From assembly GCA_029339195.1 (NCBI GenBank), contig JAPTJF010000094.1, forward strand, positions 95,051-159,050: DNA of 64,000 nucleotides, given 5' to 3'. Below, piece after piece: positions 10,859 through 34,900 of the stretch. The first letter of the stretch is position 1. Every line of letters starts with the position of its first letter. The notes below the pieces were generated by a model, which did not search any database, was not told where the DNA came from, and saw only the letters and a program-made list of their open reading frames with translations. Origin of the DNA: Micractinium sp. NFX-FRZ. Its lineage: Eukaryota; Chlorophyta; Trebouxiophyceae; Chlorellales; Chlorellaceae. The position numbers were made by a program, and so were the translations under genes.

Positions 10859-13800
10859 TTAGCGCCGAACACCCCAACGCTCCGCCAGCTCAGCCGCCAT
10901 GTGCTGCAGCTCTTGTATGGCCCCGCCCAGGCCAGCCAGGCCGCCGACCACTGGCAGCCCGCCAACTAGTGGCATCACTCCTGCAGGCGCTGGCGCGCCG
11001 GCAAAAGGCGCGCCGGGAAAAGGGACCAGCCCCCCGATTGGCAGCCCTCCCGCTGCCGCCGCCGCTGCTGCACCGCGACCCACAGGCAGCGCCTGCTGCT
11101 GCTGCTGCTGCTCTTGGAGCTGCCGTCGGGCCCCACGGCGTGGCTGCTGCTGCTGCTGCTGCTCCTGGCGGGCCGCCCACTGCGCGGCGCGCTGCGCGGC
11201 CCGCTGCTGCTGTCGCTGCCGAGCCACCGCATGCGCCGCTGCCAGCGCTGCCTGCTGCTGCTGCGCCTGTGCTGCCGCAGCACGGTTCTGCAGCGCCGCC
11301 GTCATTGCCGGCGGCGGGCGGAGCCACTGCTCTGCTGCCGGCTTGCAATCGCAGTAATGGTTGCTTTTGGGCTGCTTGCGCTTGCCGCAGCCGTAGCAAA
11401 ACCGGGCCCCACAGCGGCAGGCCATGTAGCTGCAGCGGCGGTCAGGTTGGCGGGCAGGCAGAGCAGGGGTGATCAGGAAATTTATGGGGCACGCAACGGA
11501 AGCTCGGTGCACAAGCCGCACAATGGGATGCCAGGCAGGCAGGCGGGCACAGATGACGACAGCTGGGGTGCTGGCATGCCGCACCAGCAGCCCCGCCACC
11601 CACGACCGGGCAGCGCAGCGCAGCACGGCTTTCTGCCCTGCACGCGCTTGGCTGCAGGGACATGCAGAGCTGCACGCTGCTCCAACCCGCCCCGCCCGCG
11701 CCGCCCAGCGAGGCAGGAGCAGCTGAGTGAGTGGCCCACCTGCACCCCTCTGTGCGCTCCACCATGACGCCGCAGGCGGGGCACCGCCTCATCCCCTCCT
11801 TCTCAGCAAAGTCCAGCAGCGCCTGGTCCTCCTGCAGGCAGGCAAGGGGGAAGGGCGCAGGCAGTGGGAAATCGGACGAAAAACAAGACAGGGGGGAAGG
11901 AGGCCTGCCCTGTACACTCCAGCAGAGCCTGGTGCTGCTGTGGAGGAGTTACAAAGGTAGTGCAAGGGGCCCGGAAGGGCAAGTCAGCGGCGGTGCAAAC
12001 GGTGTAAGATGCGCAGGGTGGGCAGCTGGTGGGCAGCGGCATTGCACAAAGCCGCGCGGCCAGGCGGCGCAGAGGGCAGCAGGTCGGAGGGCCCCTGCTA
12101 ACACCAGCGCTGCACTCAAGCGCCCACCTTGCTTCTGAGCGCGCCCGGCTGTGCCTGCAGGCGTCGGGGTGGGGGCACAAATGAAACCGGCGGGGGAACA
12201 GGCGTCAGCAAGGCCACTTAGCCGCGGCGGCTGCCTGCCTGAGGTTGCTGCATGCTAGAGGGCACTGCAGGAGGGCAGGCGCTGCCATTGCCTGGCGCGT
12301 GGATGATTCCAGCAGCCGCGCATGCCGCCTTGGTCCTTGCTGCCGCTGCAGCCTGCCCGCCCGCCCGCCCCGCACACAGCAGCACCCACCTGGTACTGCG
12401 CGCACGTCATGCCATCGTGCCAGGCCACTCCGCAGTTGGCGCACAGCTGGGACTCGCAGTGGGGGCAGGACATGGCGGTGTCGGCACGCTTGTCGTCTGC
12501 GGCCGGGAGGGACACGGGCGGGGCAGCAGATATGCTGTACTCTGAGGAGTTTTCTGGTGAGTGACGATGTGGGACACAGTGGCGAGGCAGGGAGGGACAG
12601 CAGGGCTCCCAGGCGTAGCTTGAGGCAGGGCAAGGAGGCGTCGGGGGGGATGCAGGGTCAGGGAGAAAGAGCCGGGCATAGCGGGAGCATGCATGTGCAG
12701 CCTGTCACTACCCATCCACCCTGCCCTGCAAAAATATCTGCCCATGCACCCACCCACCCACCTGCGATCAGCAGCTGGCTGCACTTGGGGTTTGGGCAGA
12801 ACAGGCGGGCGCCCTCGCCCACCGCCGCCTCCGTCTCCATCTGCACGTGTGGTTGGGGTGGTGGGGCAGGCGGGATGTGTGAGCGGTGGGGTGGGGGGCA
12901 GTTGCAGGGACGTACAAACCAAGTCAGTTGGCGTAGACCTGACGTTCCCTGCAATGGAGGTGAGCATCCTTGTAACGATCATCCAGGCAGCTGCATCCAG
13001 GCAGCTGCAACCTTCAAGCGAACAGGCAGGCAGGCAGGCGGGCGGGGTGGGCTTCAAACTCCCCACCTCCCACCGCCTCCCGTCCATGCCACCCTGCTAG
13101 CCCCCACTTCCGCCCGTCCTGCCCACCCACCCACCTAACCCGCAGCACCCACCTTGCCCAGCGTGGCCTGCTCCTCTGCTGTCAGCACCAGCCCGCACTC
13201 TGCCGCACTGAGCTCCTTCTTGCAGTCTGGCAGCGGGCAGACAATAGGGAACACCCGGTCCGCCACCTTGCCGCTGACAAACTCCCGCAGGCAGGGCAGG
13301 CAGAAGGCGTGGCGGCAGGCAGCTGCACAAGGGCAACAGGGGCAGCAGGCAATGTGACGCATGGGGCAGGCACTGCGCTGCGCGGCTGGCGAACGCAACG
13401 GGTGGCAGGGGCAAATGATGCCGAGGCATGGGGCGGAGGGGTGCGTGCAACCGGAGAGCGCCCTGCCAGCTGTGCCTGCCCCTGCATCCCGCCCTCGAAC
13501 CCATGCCCCAGCACGACTCACTGATGTTGTGCATCATTGCTGGCACATCCTCAAAACAGATGAAGCAGGGCTGCGGCTCCTCTGCCGGCGCCTCTGCCGG
13601 CGGCTGCTGCTGCGGCTGCTGCGCCCGTGCCGGCTCAGCCTGCTGCACCTCTTGCGTGCGCTGCGGCTGCTGCACATCCTGCAGTCGCTCCTGCTGCGGC
13701 ACGTCCTGCGGCCACCATGCCTGCAGCAGCTGGCGGTCCTCCGCCTGCTGCCCCTGCCGCTCACGCTTGCGCCGCTTTGCAGCAGGCAGCGCGGGCGGCC

Positions 13801-14142
13801 AGTCAGCTGGCTCATCCTGGCTCGCGGTGAGGTCCACAAGGTATTCGTCTGGCTGCTGCTCCACCGGCCGATTCCGCCGTCGAGGCTGCTCCGCTGCTGC
13901 GGCGGCTGCCGCCGGCGCCGCCGCGCCGCCGCCTTGCCGGCTGCCCAGCACTGGCGACTCGCCGCCCGCCAGGTCGATGACCCCTTCATCGCGTGCCCTC
14001 CTGCGACCCTTGCGTGGCCGGTCCGCCTGCAGAGGAGCACAGAGGACAGCTTCGAAACACGGCGCGGCGTGCAAGGCAAACCGGCGCGCCTGCCCCTGTG
14101 GCGTACCTCGCGTGTCAGATCTATACAACCGGAGGAAGCCAT
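10859..14142 (-). CDS. RBR-type (RING1-IBR-RING2) E3 ubiquitin ligase with SIM-like motifs
   Basis: Seven exons (14142-14107, 14026-13522, 13322-13153, 12840-12762, 12496-12390, 11831-11740, 11429-10859) give about 519 residues. RING1 runs from CFIC (Cys166/169) through CRHAFCLPC to CPLPDC; the IBR follows (FCPNPKC, then CPHCESQLCANCG, WHDGMTC); RING2 is CPACG...EGC-SYMACRCG...FCYGCG, where Cys329 is the expected thioester-forming cysteine. RBR ligases take ubiquitin from an E2 onto this cysteine before passing it to substrate. The N-terminus has three hydrophobic-acidic motifs (CIDLT at 6-10, VIDLA at 28-32, LVDLT at 75-79) that resemble SUMO-interaction motifs, plus arginine/lysine-rich patches that could be nuclear signals. 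The C-terminal tail is long, low in complexity and rich in Gln, Ala and Gly. The start is fixed by exon 1, MASSGCIDLTRE, joining exon 2 in phase. Confidence 0.9.
11911..11943 (-). repeat. Intronic copy of the exon 6 acceptor edge, RBR gene
   Basis: Resembles 11805-11837, which spans the acceptor and first codons of exon 6; both contain CCAGCAG(C/A)GCCTGGT. The copy lies inside the preceding intron. Confidence 0.65.
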
Positions 14143-14694
14143 CCCTGCGGGTCAGGCCTCCGCAACGCTGGCGCTCGCCTTCCTCAGGCCCTGCGCGGCC
14201 GCCAGGTCTTCCAATATCAGCGTATGTGGAGGTGCACAACTCAAAAAAAGCGCGAGGCGTTCAGTGACGAGCGGCCAGCCGCCATGCTGTGCTGTGCCCA
14301 CCGGCCTCCACCGTCAAACGCAACGCTGCTTGCACGGCCCATCTTAACCATCATTGCAACACCATCCTCGAAAGATAACATGGTGTCATTGCGGGCTATG
14401 GCGCAAACCGAGGATTGCATGAAGGACCAGGGGGGCCACCAACAGGAAGGAGACAAGGACGGACCCGTGGAGGCGGGGACGGCGGCCGCTGATGAAATCA
14501 AGTGCACGGGAAAGAGGGAAGGAGCGCTGTTCCTGGGCCAAACAAGAGCCCGGGAAGAGTAATGTAGGTTAGTGGTGTACACAGTCAGGGCCCCGGGTGC
14601 CGTGCGTCGGCAACGTGCTGCCGCCTCTCTCAGGGGGGGCAGCCCAACCGCCAGCACAGCCCAGAGCACAGCTCTCAGCAGCTGTTCGAAGGCC
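14143..14694. other. Intergenic region between helicase stop and RBR start
   Basis: Both genes are on the minus strand. By position this carries the helicase 3' UTR and the RBR promoter. No additional ORF looked coding and no minus-strand TGTAA was seen. Confidence 0.4.
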
Positions 14695-21512
<6,818 letters not shown>

Positions 21513-21880
21513 GCTGCCGCCTGCTGCCGCCTGCTCACCGCTGAGCCACGCTCACTCTCTGCTGATGCTGGCGGGGACGGGATGCAGGGCCCCTCAAGAC
21601 CTGACGGGCGCCTGTGGCGTCAGTTCACTGGTGGCTTGTGGGCGCGGTGCCCTGCTGCTGAATGAAGGTCGAGGGGATGCAGGCAAGGAAGATGGCCTTG
21701 CCGATCGCAGGCCTCGCGACTGTCCAAGTCGTGGAGCAAGGTGCAGTGTGCGCAGGGAGTGCGCCAGACTGCAAGTAGCGTGCTGCATGCTGGCCCGGGC
21801 ACAAGTGCTGCCGTGCTGCGCTTGAGGAATCGAAGGTTGAGGGGCGCAAGCTTGAGTCTTTGCGTCTCCACCGGCTCACG
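21513..21880. promoter_or_regulatory. Divergent promoter region of helicase and NADP-MDH genes
   Basis: Only 368 bp separate the two start codons, which face away from each other. Both 5' UTRs and any promoter elements must lie here. No specific motif was identified. Confidence 0.6.
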
Positions 21881-27150
<5,270 letters not shown>

Positions 27151-28937
27151 GCAGCCTGCCTGGTGCTTGCGTCGCAGCTGGGGTTTGGCAGCGTGCCACG
27201 TCGTGGCTTGGTGCCTTCCAACGTCGCCGCCCCCTCCCAGCGCGACCCGTTGGTGACGCAACCCGACACCCCCCACCTTGGTTTTGGCCCGCATTCCAGG
27301 CAGCCGGGTCGCGGGAAGCCAGCCCGGCGCACAAGCAGTCAGCTTCGCGCCCCGCTCGGCCTGAGGCCATTTGCGTGCCGCTGCCGCCGCTGCTGCCGCC
27401 GCGCGTCCCCTTTTTCCTGCCCCTGTTTTTTCACCCACCGTACCACCACCGTCTAGAACACTCGGTTGCGTCTAGCGCATCTCGGCTTGTCTGAACCCTG
27501 CACCCACCTGCTTTCCGCCCTCCCTCTCCATCGCACCGCACCCGCCGCCACCTCGGTTCTTTTGCAACAGCAGCTGACCCCACTTGTTGGCTGGCTGCCA
27601 TGCTTCTGAAAGAATTCACCCCTGCCATGACTCCACAGCTCAGCACAACCCCCTGCCGGCTAGACCACCCCAATTTATGAAGCTTTTCCCTTCGCTCACC
27701 CCTAAACGCCGGCCCACCGCCCTGCCTTGCCCCTCCCTCCTCTCATCCAAACACACGATCCATCCATCGGCTCCCCGCCCGGGCTGACGCATGTTTCATT
27801 TCCCCACCCGCTGCTTTGGTTTGATATTTCATGCTGCGCTGAAGATGATGTCCCGCGTTTGTTGTAACAACACATGGTGCGGCTTTTGGAGGGGCAGGGG
27901 AAGAGGGACGGGACTAGACCGGGCGCCCCTTGAGTTGCTTTGTGTGGAGACGCCAGCAAGAAGAAGAGCCAAGAAGGCACACGGGTGGATGCGACGTTCG
28001 GGAGTGGTTGGAAGCATGGTGGACCAGCAAGAAAGTACCAATGCCGGGTGCCAAGGCTAAAAAGTTATTCACTTGCAAAGTGAATGGTGGCCGCCGACTC
28101 GGGAGATGCAGACAGGAAGGATCCCGAGCGTGAACCACCCCCTAATTCCCAACTGGAGAGGGCGCAGGCGTTCCGACCAGCTACCACATTTTATCCCATG
28201 GCCAGCCTGCTACGCTCGACTCTTGAAGGATCCCCCAAGCATGGTACTTAAGCCACAATCCGGTTGTTGCCACGGTTGCTAACATGAGAGGGTTGCCGTC
28301 AGAGGCAGCACTTGTGGCGGAGAGCCTGCGGTTTGTCTGCAACTGTGTGGGAGGCCAAGAGCTCACTGTTGGTGCGGTTGAAGGCCTGTGGATGCGCAGG
28401 GAGGTGGGGAGGCATGCGCTGTGAGAGAGCTGACTTAACGTCGCTTCGGGTCGCCGGGCAAGATCAGGACCCTGCCCCTGCCCTTCTATCCCGCCGCTGC
28501 ATGTCGTCGCACCCTACGCATGTATCCCACTGTCTTGTGCAATCTAGCCTGTCTGCACCATCCCTCCTTGGCCAGCTCAGCCTGACATGAGTGACGCTGT
28601 CATGTTGCTGCCTGATGCACCTGCCCAACGCTGAGCACACTCATCATTAGCACCCGAGTCCCTTTTGTATGTGCCTCTCTGTTCCTTGCGCTCCCCGTGG
28701 GCCCTGCGCCTTTGCTTCCACGAAGGCCGCTCCGTGTCATTGCCAGAAGCAGTGGCTGCTTGCCTGTCTGCTTGATATCTCCTCCATCTGCCTCCGCCTG
28801 ACCACAAGACTTGACGTAACTATTGTCCCTGCAGGCCAAGCATCAAGTGACGGCGGCGGGTGCACGAGGCGGGCGGCAGGCCCTCATGCCCTAGGCACTA
28901 CCCCGCACCGTCCTCCTGCTCAAAATTTTGCAAACGC
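27151..28937. other. 3' UTR of NADP-MDH and promoter region of GT47-1
   Basis: A long non-coding stretch. A TGTAA signal at 27863-27867 marks the probable end of the malate dehydrogenase mRNA, giving a 3' UTR of roughly 700 nt. From about 27900 to 28937 no exon with splice support was found; this should contain the promoter and 5' UTR of the GT47-1 gene. Confidence 0.45.
27863..27867 (+). terminator. TGTAA polyadenylation signal of NADP-MDH
   Basis: TGTAA about 710 nt after the stop codon; chlorophyte-type signal and only clear candidate in the 3' region examined. Confidence 0.5.
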
Positions 28938-31900
28938 ATGGGACAATCTATCCGAATGCTGCTGCGGGCAGCGGCGCTGTTGTGTTTTGCTACTGCCGCC
29001 TTGTGCGCGGAAGAGCGGACCGAGGTCGGGCCGGCCAAATGCCACCCTGACTGCGAGCGGCACGGGTAAGTTCATGGCCCCGCTACCAGCGCGTCCAACG
29101 CGTGCCCTGAAGCAAGTGGCTGAAAACCATCCGTTGCCCGTCCTTTTGCCGCTGTGCAGCTCTTGCGGGGAGGACGGACTCTGCAGGTGATTTCGGCGAC
29201 ATCAGCGCCGACAGCCGGTGCCGCTGTTTCACTGCCGCCGCCGCCAGCCAGCCACCGCTGCCGCCAGCAGTTGTCGTGCAACAGTGCTGGCCCTTAGCCA
29301 TTTGCTCGTTGGGTCTGCCATGCCCCCTCATCTGCCCTGCCACAGCCATACATTGCTGCTATTCTTGGCGCTGATCAGCTTTTCCTCTCCTGCCTTACGC
29401 TCACCTGCCCGCCAATGCAGGTGCCCATTTGGGCGTCTGGGCGAGGCATGCGAGATCGACTTTTTAGGTCCCTGCCGCCAATTCCCAGACACTGAACGTG
29501 CGTGCACCCGAGGCAGCTGGCCATCAGTGCAGCAGGGGGCTGGGTCTGGGTCGCTGTCTTTCAGAATTGGCGGTAGCACCCAGCAGCTGGCAGCACCCAC
29601 CAGCAGCCAGGCGTCCAGCGCATTGCCAGCGTAGAGTCCGCCCCTTGTGCCACTTCCCACTGCTGCCCGCTGCCGTTGTGCCAAGGATGCACATGGAGCT
29701 GCAGACAGGCAGGTTCAACTACTATGAAGCCGGAGCCTTCCCGTTTACCGTTGGTTATGCTGTACTGAACTGGGCTAGAGGCACGCACGTTCTTGAACTG
29801 TGGCTGCGGCCCTTTCCTGCCCCCGCCCCTCTTGCAGCCCTCTGCGGTGTTTCCTTCATGAAGAGTTGCGAGTGCATGAAGCGGTGCAGGGAGTATCATT
29901 GCATCAAGGACTCTAAAAGCACCGAGTACTGCCATGGTGGGTGGGGGTTGACCTGCGCACTGCCTCCTGGGGTGGGGGGGCGGTGGGGACGCCAGGGACG
30001 CCTGCGAATGATTGGGAGCCCGGGGGGCTGGGCAAATAACGTGGCATCCGCAAGAGCCCACCGCCCCCTGTCAGATTGCGCCTGTACCTCTGCAGGTCCG
30101 GTCCCGCCGCCTGACCGTGCCTGCTTCCAGCGCGAGGGGATTGCAGCAGAAGAGCAGTTTTCCCGCTTTCCGGAGCCAGACGAGCTGGCAGGAAATCAAG
30201 TCAAGTGCTACAAAGGCTGGGCAGAGGGCGCGCCGGAGGTCCCGTGCAGGCATGCTGCGCTGCGCCAAGCTGTGCTGTGCTGTGCCGTGCCGAATTGTGG
30301 CACGAGGCACTGGCGTGCTGTGCTGTTGTGCATGCAGCACAACACTAGCGTGGCGATGTGTTGTGATGCTCGTTGTCTCGGGGTAGTGCTGTGCAGTGCT
30401 GCTCGGTGCCCTGCTGCTGCGCATGCCCCTTGCACACACTTCAGGAGGGCATACCTGGTGCATGCAGGATGCTGCTGCTTGCCCCGTTCAGCTGTGCACG
30501 CACCCATGCACAGTTGTGGGCACGCACTGCTGTAGCAGACGACTGTTTGCAAATCAGAATGGCAACTCCCCTGCCCCTCCCTTCCCTCCTCCCATTCACC
30601 CATCCCCCCAACCACCCACCCACACCTACCAACACCGCTCTGCAGCGAGGCGGCCGTGTGGAACAGAGACGTCAGCCTGCCGCTGTCTCGGTGCCCAGAC
30701 AAGTGCAACAGGCGTGGGTGAGTGTTTGGTATAGGAGAGTGCCGCGCAGCGGGTTGAGGGCTGAGTGCGAGCACCTGTAGTGCTGCATATAATACTGCCT
30801 GCAGCACCGCCCGCAAGGTGGGTCCTCATGACTGCCCACAATACTGCTCGCAATGCTGTTGCCTGGGTGATGGTGCAACGTCTATCGTGCTATCGCAGAT
30901 GTCTTGCAAGGTGTTCATGGCAGGAACAACAGCTTGGCACAAGCAATGAGGCCACCAGCTGCCAGCGGCGCCCGGCAAGGCATGGATCTTGGCGCCCTTT
31001 TCTCTAGCACTAAGGATTCCTTCTTTTTCTTGCTCTTTCTGATTGAAGAGAGCCAACCTCAAACTCAGAAACCTCTGGACACAAAGTCACACGCTTGGTG
31101 TGTCTGCTGCGATACTGCATCCCACTGGCTAACCCCTCAGCTGTCCCCTGCCCACGCAGGCATTGCATGCGGTTCACGGATCAGCCGGAGGATGCCTCCC
31201 AGTGCATGTGCCACCGCGGGTATGAGGTAAGGCACGACACAGGGGACTGAAGGGATTCGGTAGCGAGAAACCAAGGATGGGGAGGGGCTGCGGCCCCCCG
31301 CCCCTGGCCCCACCGCATGTTGTTGCCGTTCTGGTTTCTTGTGGATACTGCACCAATGCGGGTTGAGGGACGGGTTGCAACAGTGTGTACAGTTGCTGGG
31401 TACTCGCCGAAGAGTGACACAAGTTGTTTGGACGAAGAGTAACATTTCCTTGTATATCATGGTACTGTGGCATGGCTACGTGTAGCCTTTTTTACTGCAG
31501 ATGGCGGGCAAGGGCTGTCCGCGGTGAGCAGCCCTGCAGTGGCCATCCACTCGCATCCGCAACTGCGGCGACGGTCTGTGGATGCAGCTGCAGCCCAGAT
31601 CGCCGCCACCACCGCCCCACTTGTCCACATCGCCACCCTAACTGCCAGGACTGTCCGTTTTTGTGCCCCACCTCTGCCTCTGCCGCTGCAGGGCGGTGAC
31701 TGCTCAGTGAAGAAGGATGTGTGCTACAACTCGTGCAATGGTGGGCGGTAGGGGTGGGGGTGGGCGGGCGCCCGGTACGCACTGAGCGCACGATGTGTGC
31801 ACATGCGATTGCAATGTTGCTGCAACAGCTTTGTAAGCTCTCAGGGGCACTTGCACTGTTGGGTGGGAAGTTAGTGCGCCAGAGGGCTTTGCTTTGAGGG

Positions 31901-34900
31901 GCTTACAGTCTGGTTTCCGCCAACAAAGAGCGCGACACGGAGACGCCCTGGCATGCCCCACCATGGCCCCGTATATGTTTGCAGGACGAGGGGAGTGCCA
32001 GGACCAGTACTGCCACTGCAAGCCCCCCTACTTCAGGTAAGCTGCACTTTGTGACCTGTGGTTCTGCAACTGCATCCCTCCAGAGTTGCTGTGCTCCCCT
32101 AGGACAGTAGCACTGCGTCTGCTGTCGTTGACGGACCTGCTTGGGGCCCGCTGCGTGACTCGTTTGCCGACCGCATCTTGGGGCCGCCTGCGCCTGCGTC
32201 GATGGGGGGTGCAGCCCTCCTAAGCCACATGTCTGTGAACGCTGCGCCAGAGCCAGCATTGCCCCCGACTGAGATGGGAGGAGAGAAGGGACTGGGTGGA
32301 GGGTGGGGCACCCCTGTGCCAGCCCACCTCGGAGCTGGCCAGCATGTCACGCCACGCCAATACCTCACGCCCTGTCCGCCATGCCTGCTGTGCCGTCCGT
32401 GCTTTGCAGCATCGACTGCTCTCGCAGCAAGGTCTACCCCGCCAACCACTCACAGCCCAGCCCTGTTGACTTCAAAATTTACATGTGAGGGGAATGCGCT
32501 GCACCCTGCGCCGCCGGCTGCCCCCTGGCTGCTGCTTCTGTCTGTACTGCTGTCCTTTGTCTCATATTATGCCACCTGAACTCGCCTGTTTGCGTCCTCC
32601 CGAACCCCCGGCAGGTACGAGTTACCTACGCAGCTTGCCTATGAAAACGTGCAGTATGCGGGGTGGCACCATCACGATCAGATCTACGTGGCCTACGAAC
32701 AGTTCCTGCGTCAGGTGGGGTGGTAATGGAATGGTAATGGGTACGAGCGGGGCGTATGCGGGATGGTGACGGGGCAGGGTGGGGAGTCGAAGTGTGGGGA
32801 GGAGAAAGCGCGTGTGTACGTTGTGGTGGTGCGCAGGGGCAAGGGGGGCGGTGGTGACGGGGGGAGGCACTCTTTGCGCCGCTGTCTCTCTGCGGTTTGA
32901 ATTACTCCCCAGCGCTGCCTGCTGCGGGGGGCTGCCATGGGCCCGTCCCAGGTTTAGGCCGCTGCGGCCCGCCTGCCGGGCTGGCTTGCCCCTTCCCTGT
33001 TCACGCCTGCCTGACCGCCTTCACCCCCTGCCCCCCGCCCCCGCCCCTGCTTCCTTTTCCCCCTCTTTGGATCACTTGGGCAGTTCCTGGTGAGCCCCGT
33101 GAGGACCGAGGACCCCTCTCAAGCAAATCTGTTCTTCATACCGGTGGGTGGGTGGGTGGGTTTGTGTGTGGGTGGGGTGGAGATTGTGTTTCAAGGGGAG
33201 TTGTTGTTTTATGTCGGGTTGGGTAGGTAGGTGGATCGGGGTGAGGATAGGGGACCCCACAACGCCGACTCTTTCTCATTGTACCGCCTTGCACTGCCAG
33301 CCCACGTGCCGTCGCTGCTCCGCACTGCTGATATGCCTCCCTGTCGGCCGGCCTGCCAGTTTGCGTGATGCTCCAGCCAAACTTTGAGAGTTCTTGCCAT
33401 TTGATTGACGGTAGTTCCTGACCATGCATCCCCTCGTCTCCCTCCGCTGCCCTTCCCCTCCTCATGTCAACCTGGCTGCCCCGAATGCGTAGGCCTTCAT
33501 CTACTCATACTCGGGTGGGTGGGCCTGGGAGGGCTTGTGCAGGTTGCAAAGGGTGTGTGCAGTGTGCAGAGGGAGTGCTTGCTGCACGAGGGTAGGGCAA
33601 CTGGGAGGGTGTGAGCAGGGTTCGCCATGAGTGCAGGCCGGGGGGGCACTGTAGGGGGTACACCAGTAGCACTGGCACCAAGCAGTCATGCACTAAACAA
33701 CATCGCCTGCTTGCCCCCCACCTCTGCGCAGGCAACGGCGGCTCCGGCACTGATCACTTCAACATACTGATAGACCACATCCGCACCAAGTACCCGTATT
33801 GGGACCGCTCCGGAGGTCTGGACCACTTTGTTGTGAGTCACGGCATCAGACAGGCACATGCCGCTGCTTCCCCTGCTGCTGCTGCTGCTGCCGCTGCTTG
33901 CTGCGGGGGTTGCTGACACAATGCTAGGTACAGTATGCACTTCCTACTATGGGCGGGCAGCGAGGTGGGGCAGCAGGCAGGTTATCAAGAGGACATGGCC
34001 ACCGCATCAGCGCGTGCAGCAGGGCTGTCACGTAAAGCTGTTCCTGTCAGATTTTGCGTGTCCAACAGGAGTCTTGGGGGTCTGCTGGAAGTACACATAC
34101 GTGTCTGTGGGCTTTGGGCCTTACAATGCAATGAAAGCAAGCTGAGGCGCGAGCACCAGTTGTCTGCTTCTGCATGCGGCAGCTAGCAGGGCAGGGCATG
34201 TTTGGATGGCCAATCAGGGGCTTTACAGGATGTTAGTCACTCAGTTTGCAAGCTTGCTTGCCCAGCAAGGGCGGCCTTCAGCTGGTGCTGCATCAAGTTC
34301 TTGATCTAACTTCAGAAACGCTGCTCACAACAAAAGTTGCATGCCCGCTTCTGCCACCGCCGCTCCTGCCGCTGCCCCCTTCGCCAGCAGTGGCGGCAGC
34401 GCTTGCCAAGCAGCCTCTGCGGGGGCCAACGAGTGCCTGCGTCTGCCCACCTTCTCTAAATAACGAGTGCCCACTCTCGTCCTGCCCACTGCCTTGCCTT
34501 GCCTGCTCTGTGCTGTTTGCCCCCGCTATAACAGGCTCAGTTGCACCCCTCACATCGTACTCACCCCCCCCACGCCAAGCACCTCCCATCCTATCAGCCC
34601 GTGCATTTGCAAACTATGCAAAATGCATGTATGAAGCACCGCGCCTGAAAGGACTTCTCCACACTTCCGCCCTTCCCTCACTCCCGCCTTGCCCGCCCTG
34701 TGCAGTGGTCCACCACCGACCGGGGTGCCTGCCACCTGGCGGGCCCGGCGGTGAATGCAATCAAGTTGCTGCACTTTGGCATGACCACCACACCAGAGCG
34801 GCACGCCAAGACGTGGCCTCATGCGGGGCACCCTCGTGAGCATGCATGATGTGCATGTGTGGCGTGTGGGGTGGCCCTCACCCTTGAGTGCACGCGTGCA

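Noticed and set aside
10801..11472. Long plus-strand ORF over the 3' exon of the RBR gene
   Set aside because: Alanine/proline-rich antisense of the Gln/Ala-rich tail; the minus-strand reading carries RING2 and keeps phase through six junctions.
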